A stretch of DNA of 11,098 bases, taken from an uncultured Mollicutes bacterium. GTDB taxonomy: Bacteria; Bacillota_I; Bacilli_A; RFN20; CAG-449. The position numbers and the translations under genes are program-made. Below the pieces are notes generated by a model. That model saw nothing but the letters and a program-made list of their open reading frames with translations, did not search any database and was not told where the DNA came from. Of the stretch, positions 6,652 through 11,098 are shown piece after piece. The stretch is taken from assembly GCA_900551385.1 (NCBI GenBank), contig URVS01000028.1, positions 1-11,098 on the forward strand, written 5' to 3'. Positions within the stretch are counted from its first letter, which is position 1; every line of letters begins with the position of its first letter.

Positions 6652-8343
6652 TTGTATTTCCTCCTGCGTTAATTACTTTATACTGCATAATCTTTCCATC
6701 AACCTCAACTGATCCTGAATCAATAATAGGTAATGAAAGGTATTCATCAATCTGTTTTTTTGAGATTGAAGAAGCTCTATTTCCTAAAACAAAAGTTAGT
6801 GAATTGTCATTGTTTCTTATAATAAGTTTGACAACTTGAGCTATAAGTTGCTTTGGAAGTATAAGTCCATTATCTATAAAGTTTTCTATCTCATCATATG
6901 TTCTTAAATCATTAATTTTTTTAACTTCAGAACTTTCTACGCTTTCTAACTTTGCCTTTTCTTTAGCTAATAATTGTTTAATTCTTTGAAATTCTAATTC
7001 GTTATCTTTACTTGGAGATAGTGCTTGCTTTTTGATTATTTCTTTAAGTTGTGATTCCAATTGAATTATGGTTGAGTTTATGTCATTTAAGGATAGTTTA
7101 ATTTCTTTGAAATTAGGTAATGTCTTTTTAAAAGTGTTCATAAATAATCTTTTGTAAAGTGGAGCAGAAGTGTAATACTTATTCAAAACTTGTCGTAATG
7201 CTTCCTTTGATAGTACGTAATCTATAGGTGGAAGGTTGCAAGATAGAAAATCAACTGCATCCTTTTTCATGTGCTTGCAAGTCATAACTTTTTTTGCATA
7301 TGGCTTTCCAGGATGAGTTGTAATTGAATCAAGTTTTCTTCCACAGCAGGAGCAATAAACAAGACCAGCTAAAGGATTAATGTTTTTTCTTGAAGCATAA
7401 TCAGTTGTTTTATACCTGTGCTCTCTAATTGTTTTAGCAAACTCATACATTTCTTTATCGATAATAGGAGCATGGTGACCTTCAATATAAACTTGCGGTT
7501 CTATTCCATTATTTCTTATAGATTTGTGGGTAAGAAAATCGACAACAACTGTTTTTTGCATTATAACATCACCACAGTATTTTTCGTTTGTTAGTATTCT
7601 TTGAATATCACCAACATTCCAGTATTGTTTTCCAGTTCCAGTTTTTTGACCTTTTTCAGTAAGATATTCAATTATTTCTCGATATGAATACCCAGAGCAG
7701 AAGAGAGTAAAGATTTCTTTTACAACCTTTGCTTCATCATCTACAATAACGACATTGCCATTTGTGTCTGTATCATAACCAAGTGTAGTAGAAAAATTAA
7801 CTTTTCTTGCACCTCGTTTCATTCGACTTCGAACACCCCATTTAACATTTTCACTAATTGATTTTGATTCTTCCTGAGCCATTGATGCAAAAATTGTAAG
7901 CATCATCTCGACTTTTGGATCAAGCGTGTTAATTTGTTCTTTTTCAAATTGTACAATGATTCCTTTTTCTCTGAGTCTTCTAACTTCGCTTAAACAATCA
8001 ATAGTATTTCTTGCAAATCTTGATATTGATTTTACTAGAATTAAGTCGATTTTTCCTGCTAGTGCATCTTCAATCATTTTCTTGAAGCCTTTTCTTTTCT
8101 TTATGGATGTTCCTGAAATGCCTTCATCAGAATATAATCCTACAAATTCCCATTCTGGATTTCTTTTTATTCTGCTTGAATATTCCTCAAGCTGAGCATT
8201 GAAACTATTTTTTTGGTCTTCTAAATCTGTAGAGACACGAGCATAAGCACATACTTTCTTTTTGATTTTAATACCTGTTGTTTCATCAACTTTTATTTGT
8301 TCTTTTTTAGGAATTATAGTTATTTTTTTAGTTGCTACTCCAT
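6644..8343 (-). pseudogene. Large serine recombinase (first of pair) with its start codon out of frame
   Basis: The frame is open from 8347 to the TAA at 6644-6646 and encodes a full large serine recombinase. The order is a VATKKITIIPKK-type leader, VCAYARVST with the catalytic serine (codon at 8233-8231), GLYSDEGISGT, KSISRFARN, then the recombinase domain (LGYDTDTNGN, LTNEKYCGDVIMQK), zinc ribbon (YCSCCGRK, then later cysteines) and coiled coil. No ATG, GTG or TTG exists in this frame before the ATG at 8077, and starting there would remove the first 87 or more residues including the serine. The ATG at 8343, nine bases after AAAGGAGG, is one frame off and reads ATG GAG TAG. A single lost base after the start explains this best; a rare ATT/ATA start or a sequencing error are alternatives. 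It overlaps the second recombinase by 8 bp. Confidence 0.8.
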
Positions 8344-8352
8344 TTAATTAAT

Positions 8353-8360
8353 CCTCCTTT
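8353..8360 (-). promoter_or_regulatory. Strong ribosome binding site before the out-of-frame recombinase start
   Basis: AAAGGAGG on the minus strand, nine bases before the ATG at 8343. It marks the intended start of the first recombinase and shows that translation would enter the wrong frame. It also lies inside a seven-codon frame (8367 to 8344) whose TAA directly abuts that ATG. Confidence 0.7.
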
Positions 8361-8421
8361 CGAACATATAAATCACTCTAAAGCCCGCTTTTATCAAGTA
8401 GTTTTTGAACTGAAATAATAC

Positions 8422-8616
8422 CTATTTTGCGATAGGAAGATGAAATATGCTTCTAAATGAAATTATTAATTTATACCATTCATCTGTTGTTATGATTTTG
8501 TTGGTTTTTAATTCATCTATTATTTTTATATCTTCACTACTACCATTTTTATACATATATATATCATGGTTTATTTGACCCATATGAACTGTATTTGCTT
8601 TTAAAAATAGTGTCAT
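8422..8616 (-). CDS. Small hypothetical protein upstream of the recombinases
   Basis: A 64-residue protein I do not recognise firmly. Its C-terminal half (IKIIDELKTNKIITTDEWYKLI) has the helix-turn-helix rhythm of the short SHOCT-like segment, and small SHOCT-like proteins are, from memory, seen next to serine recombinases in clostridial elements; the match is weak. There is no signal peptide, membrane segment or catalytic motif. The ribosome binding site is poor (GGA five bases before the ATG), so a later start or no expression is possible. It lies 42 bp after the XRE gene and about 80 bp before the first recombinase on the same strand, in the likely operon. Confidence 0.45.
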   Translation of the reverse strand: MTLFLKANTVHMGQINHDIYMYKNGSSEDIKIIDELKTNKIITTDEWYKLIISFRSIFHLPIAK

Positions 8617-8658
8617 AAATCCACTAAATGATATAAATATGAAACTTAAAGTAATATT

Positions 8659-9231
8659 TTATAAGAAATTTGGAATATTTATGTTTTTATCAATTCTTCC
8701 AGCATAAATTCCATGCACAAGATAGTGTTTTAAAAAATGTGCTTTGGTACATATTTCATTGCTATCATCTAAATAATTGTAAACAGAATAAACTTTCATT
8801 TTTTCATTATATGTAACTTTACCTGAAAAGAAGACATTGTCTTTCTTTAAAAGAACTTTTTTATCAAGCGTGATAATATTTGTTTTTAAATAGTATTCAT
8901 AGGTAAAATCATCTAATTTTAAAAAAATAATTTCATTATTCTCAGCGGAAATTTGAATTTTATTATCTAAATTTACAACTTCAAAACTGACTACTTTTTC
9001 TCGATTATAGGTTACTTCGTTATCAACAATGTCATCAATCGACATGTCATATAAATTTGATAAATTATATAAAGCATCTGCAGAAATCATCCTTCTACCT
9101 GCCTCGTAGCTGTAATAAGCATCTACGCTTTTTCCTATTGCTTTTGCAACTTCAACAGCACTTAGATCATGTTTTTTTCTTAGGTACACAAGTCTTTCTG
9201 AAACTATTTTTATAAATTCTTCGTCTTGCAT
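8659..9231 (-). CDS. XRE-family transcriptional regulator of the recombinase module
   Basis: A 190-residue cytoplasmic DNA-binding protein. Residues about 7-65 form an XRE helix-turn-helix (LVYLRKKHDLSAVEVAKAIGKS, then YYSYEAGRRMISADALYNLSNLYDMSIDDI). The rest (about 75-190) is a beta-rich domain of a kind I do not recognise. It lacks the Ser-Lys dyad context I would expect for a LexA/CI-type self-cleaving repressor, so induction by RecA cannot be claimed. The start has GAGGTG at normal spacing and a consensus promoter upstream. It is the first gene of the leftward set and is divergent from the tyrosine recombinase set, so it probably controls both directions; that is inferred from position. 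Confidence 0.82.
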   Translation of the reverse strand: MQDEEFIKIVSERLVYLRKKHDLSAVEVAKAIGKSVDAYYSYEAGRRMISADALYNLSNLYDMSIDDIVDNEVTYNREKVVSFEVVNLDNKIQISAENNEIIFLKLDDFTYEYYLKTNIITLDKKVLLKKDNVFFSGKVTYNEKMKVYSVYNYLDDSNEICTKAHFLKHYLVHGIYAGRIDKNINIPNFL

Positions 9232-9255
9232 ATTTACACCTCATTTCAGTTTTGA

Positions 9256-9284
9256 ATTATAACAAAAACGTAGTTTTTATTCAA
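9256..9284 (-). promoter_or_regulatory. Promoter of the leftward recombinase module with operator-like repeat in its spacer
   Basis: On the minus strand -35 TTGAAT (9279-9284), a 17-base spacer and -10 TATAAT (9256-9261). The spacer holds a perfect inverted repeat, AAAAAC and GTTTTT around three bases, well placed for a repressor such as the XRE product. The A/T runs make a chance repeat possible. Confidence 0.65.
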
Positions 9285-9292
9285 CTTAGGAA

Positions 9293-9406
9293 TTTGACAA
9301 AATACAAAATATTTAAAAGATATTACTTTGAGTAAATTATTTATTTTGACAATTAGCGGTAAAATTTCCATACATTAGACAAATAATTCCACGAATTTTA
9401 GTCAAA
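9293..9406. promoter_or_regulatory. Divergent control region with five TTTGAC-like sites
   Basis: Related words occur at 9293 (TTTGACAA, plus), 9327 (TTTGAGTAA, plus), 9345 (TTTGACAA, plus), 9375 (TTTGTCTAA, minus) and 9398 (TTTGACTAA, minus). Two contain a perfect TTGACA -35 box (9294-9299 and 9346-9351), and the second is the best candidate for the rightward promoter. No -10 box is well placed for it: the best is TACATT at 9371 with a long 19-base spacer. These could be repressor or integrase arm sites. Confidence 0.4.
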
Positions 9407-9425
9407 TGTGAAGGGAGGTATGCCG

Positions 9426-9704
9426 ATGGGACGAATGAATAACGGAAACATCGTAAAAAGCAGAGACTATCTTTTCAATTTGAGAATAGAAAGAAACTTA
9501 TCTCAATAAGAAGTGGCCAAGCGACTGGGATACCCTCAATTCGAATATGGAAAAATTGAGAATGGTACAAAAGGTCATTTAATGAATGCTCTTAGACTTA
9601 AAGCTCTTGCACAAGTTTTTAATGTCGATGTGGTTTACATTATCGATGAAGAAGCAATGTATCTAGAGAAAATTCGAGAGCTTAATCATAAAGAAAGGTG
9701 GTAA
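9426..9704 (+). pseudogene. Helix-turn-helix regulator interrupted by an in-frame TAA
   Basis: Read through, this is a 92-residue XRE-type protein. The N-terminal part up to NLRIERNLSQ is followed by TAA at 9507-9509 and then EVAKRLGYPQFEYGKIENG and a C-terminal helix (YIIDEEAMYLEKIREL). A glutamate or glutamine codon changed to TAA restores a normal HTH, since LSQEEVAKRLG is the usual wording. A good ribosome binding site (GGGAGG, 9412-9418) serves the ATG at 9426, so the start side is intact. A GTG at 9513 opens the second half, but it has no convincing ribosome binding site and would lack the first helices. It is the first gene of the rightward set and stops 5 bases before the recombinase ATG, so a regulatory or excision role is plausible but unproven. 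Confidence 0.78.
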
Positions 9705-9709
9705 AACAG

Positions 9710-10627
9710 ATGTCACAAGAAAGAACAGTGGAAGATCTAATAAAGGAGTTTAATGCAACTCTTGATAAAATGGATAATACAAAGATTTCTTATGCAGGGA
9801 TTCTTGATAGATATGCTAGATATTTACGTGCTAATAATATAACTAAACCAACCGAAATTGACATTGTAAATTATAAAAACAAATATCTTAAGAAACGTGT
9901 GAAAAGTGCAACTATCCAAAAATATATAGTGGTCTTACGCAGGTTCTATTCGTGGTGTCACCGACATCATTATTATGATGACAATATCGCATTGGCACTG
10001 CAGTGTGAGAAAATAAATCCAACATTTCAAAGAAAAGCTCTGACGATTGAACAGACTAAGAAGTTACTTCATAAGGCAAAAATTAGGTCAAAGAAATCCA
10101 TAGTAAATTTTAGAAATTATGTAATCATAACTCTTATAGTTATGACTGGCTTAAGGACTATTGAAGTTGCAAGAGCAAATGTCGAAGACATTATTGATGA
10201 TGGAGAGCAGGCCATCTTACTTATTCAGGGAAAGGGACATGATGGAAAGGATGCTCAAATAAAATTACCTAGTCATGTCATGGGATTAATTACTGAATAT
10301 TTAATGAAGAGAGAAAGTGATTCTGATGCACTTTTTCTTAACCATGGAAATCATAATGGTGGCGATCGAATTGATCCTAAAACGATCTCATATTTTTGCA
10401 AAGATTTATTAAGTTCAATTGGACTTGATGGTAAGGAGTATACGGCTCATAGTCTAAGGCATACATGTGCAACATTAGCTTTAAAGAATGGTGCAAAAGA
10501 AAGCGAAGTTCAGATGGTTTTAAGACATAAATCAATTAACACAACTATGATTTATTCTCATCATATTGAAAGAGAAACCAATAACACTGAGCTAATTGTT
10601 GCTGATGCAATTTTAAAAAAGAATTAG
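9710..10627 (+). CDS. Tyrosine recombinase / integrase
   Basis: A 305-residue site-specific recombinase of the XerC/D-like integrase family. An N-terminal SAM-like DNA-binding domain (about 5-95, DRYARYLRANNI through VLRRFYSWCHRHH) is followed by the catalytic domain. The active-site set is visible: Arg149 (TGLRTIEVA), Lys175 (QGKGHDGKD), His247 and Arg250 (HSLRHTCA), His273 (LRHKS) and nucleophile Tyr282 (MIYSHH). All are present, so it looks active. I preferred the ATG at 9710, with AAAGGTGG eight bases upstream, over the GTG at 9698, which overlaps the preceding stop. It probably mobilises an element; its attachment sites are not visible here. Its codon use is less AT-rich than that of the chromosomal genes on the left. 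Confidence 0.92.
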   Translation: MSQERTVEDLIKEFNATLDKMDNTKISYAGILDRYARYLRANNITKPTEIDIVNYKNKYLKKRVKSATIQKYIVVLRRFYSWCHRHHYYDDNIALALQCEKINPTFQRKALTIEQTKKLLHKAKIRSKKSIVNFRNYVIITLIVMTGLRTIEVARANVEDIIDDGEQAILLIQGKGHDGKDAQIKLPSHVMGLITEYLMKRESDSDALFLNHGNHNGGDRIDPKTISYFCKDLLSSIGLDGKEYTAHSLRHTCATLALKNGAKESEVQMVLRHKSINTTMIYSHHIERETNNTELIVADAILKKN

Positions 10628-10671
10628 TGTTTTTTTATCGTGGTTTTAAATCGCTATACGAAAGGACAATT

Positions 10672-11098
10672 ATGGAAAAAGAACAACTAAACAATGTCTC
10701 GCTTTTTGAGCGTGACTCAATTGGCACAATCAGAACTAGTATCGATGAATTTGGACGTCCTGTATTCTGCCTTAAAGATGTGTGTAATATTTTAGAAATT
10801 AAAAATGTATCTGATGCTAAATCAAGACTTAGATCTGATGGAATAGTAAAACTTACTGGCCAATCAAATGGAGGAAAGCAAAACTACCTTTATATCACAG
10901 AAGGAAATTTGTATTCTAATATATTTGACCATTTGAACCAAATAGGACATTTTCATGCAGCGGCTGTGCCTGGTCGAGGTCCTATTACCGGCGGAGAAAT
11001 CAATTATACATACTTGCTTCAGGAACTTGCTGATAATGGATACGATGGATATGTTGGATTGGAATACATGACTGCCTTTTCGGCGGAAGAATCCTTGA
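10672..11098 (+). CDS. BRO-N antirepressor N-terminus fused to a hydroxypyruvate-isomerase-like C-terminus (runs off window)
   Basis: The frame is open from an ATG with AAAGGA five bases upstream to the window edge (142 full codons plus one base). Residues about 15-85 are a BRO-N domain, typical of phage antirepressors (GRPVFCLKDVCNILEIKNVSDAKSRL, then GGKQNYLYITEGNLY). From about residue 86 the protein turns into the end of a hydroxypyruvate isomerase/TIM-barrel sugar isomerase: IGHFHAAAVPGRG, TGGEINYTYLL, NGYDGYVGLEYM. Glu131 in GLEYM matches a glutamate that I recall as catalytic in Hyi-type enzymes. By hand count G+C rises to about 44% after the join, against about 32% in the 60 bases at 10801-10860. 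The fusion has no known logic, so a recombination scar or assembly chimera is likelier than a real two-domain protein. It lies 44 bp behind the tyrosine recombinase. Confidence 0.72.
   Translation, partial: MEKEQLNNVSLFERDSIGTIRTSIDEFGRPVFCLKDVCNILEIKNVSDAKSRLRSDGIVKLTGQSNGGKQNYLYITEGNLYSNIFDHLNQIGHFHAAAVPGRGPITGGEINYTYLLQELADNGYDGYVGLEYMTAFSAEESL

Noticed and set aside
7926..8195. Plus-strand ORF of 89 codons
   Set aside because: It is antisense to the conserved resolvase domain of the first serine recombinase; no ribosome binding site or recognisable motif.
8422..8441. Small inverted repeat CCTAT/ATAGG at the end of the 64-residue ORF as a terminator
   Set aside because: Only 5 bp of stem and no T-tract.
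9513..9704. GTG-started 63-codon gene as an independent HTH protein
   Set aside because: It lacks the first helices and a ribosome binding site, and the sequence upstream of the TAA continues the same domain in the same frame with good start signals, so it is the rear part of a broken gene.
1..11098. Mycoplasma-type genetic code (TGA = Trp)
   Set aside because: Trp positions use TGG, tRNA-Trp has anticodon CCA, and no gene needs TGA read-through.
1..11098. CRISPR array, toxin-antitoxin pair or other named defence system
   Set aside because: No spaced direct repeats of CRISPR type and no recognisable cas, toxin, nuclease or reverse transcriptase motifs were seen.

Overview
The window reads as chromosome from a low-GC, Gram-positive-type bacterium (Bacilli, or an Acholeplasma/RF39/Izemoplasma-like lineage) joined to an accessory island. 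The support is very AT-rich codon use, strong AGGAGG-type ribosome binding sites, a cupin regulator upstream of potA, and a tRNA-Trp with anticodon CCA. Tryptophan is written TGG and no in-frame TGA is read as Trp, so the genetic code looks standard, unlike Mycoplasma or Spiroplasma. The lineage is inferred from style, not from a search.

Left part (1-4777) is conserved chromosome. On the minus strand a cupin XRE repressor is followed 21 bp later by the 5' part of potA (spermidine/putrescine ABC ATPase), from a well-formed promoter flanked by two copies of an operator-like motif. On the plus strand a Pr6Pr-type membrane protein overlaps an ABC-F ATPase gene by 13 bp. After that come a yqeY (GatB/YqeY) gene with its own promoter, tRNA-Trp 10 bp further on, and a strong terminator.

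Middle part (about 4778-9290) is a site-specific recombination module read leftward: an XRE repressor, a small unknown protein, then two large serine recombinases overlapping by 8 bp. The first of these has an intact frame with its catalytic serine but no usable start: the ATG behind the good ribosome binding site is out of frame and stops after two codons. A cluster of 11-bp tandem repeats lies between the recombinases and the tRNA terminator.

Right part (about 9291-11098) is read rightward. It holds a helix-turn-helix gene broken by an in-frame TAA, an intact tyrosine recombinase, and a gene starting as a BRO-N phage antirepressor. That last frame changes without a break, near 10926, into the C-terminal part of a hydroxypyruvate-isomerase-like sugar isomerase and runs off the window. 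This join is either a real recombination scar or an assembly chimera and is the most striking observation here. The intergenic region 9232-9425 carries the divergent control signals for the two recombinase modules, including five copies of a TTTGAC-like motif.

Two recombination systems of unrelated chemistry therefore sit back to back downstream of a tRNA gene, with small lesions in key genes. This suggests a decaying or composite mobile island rather than a clearly new system.
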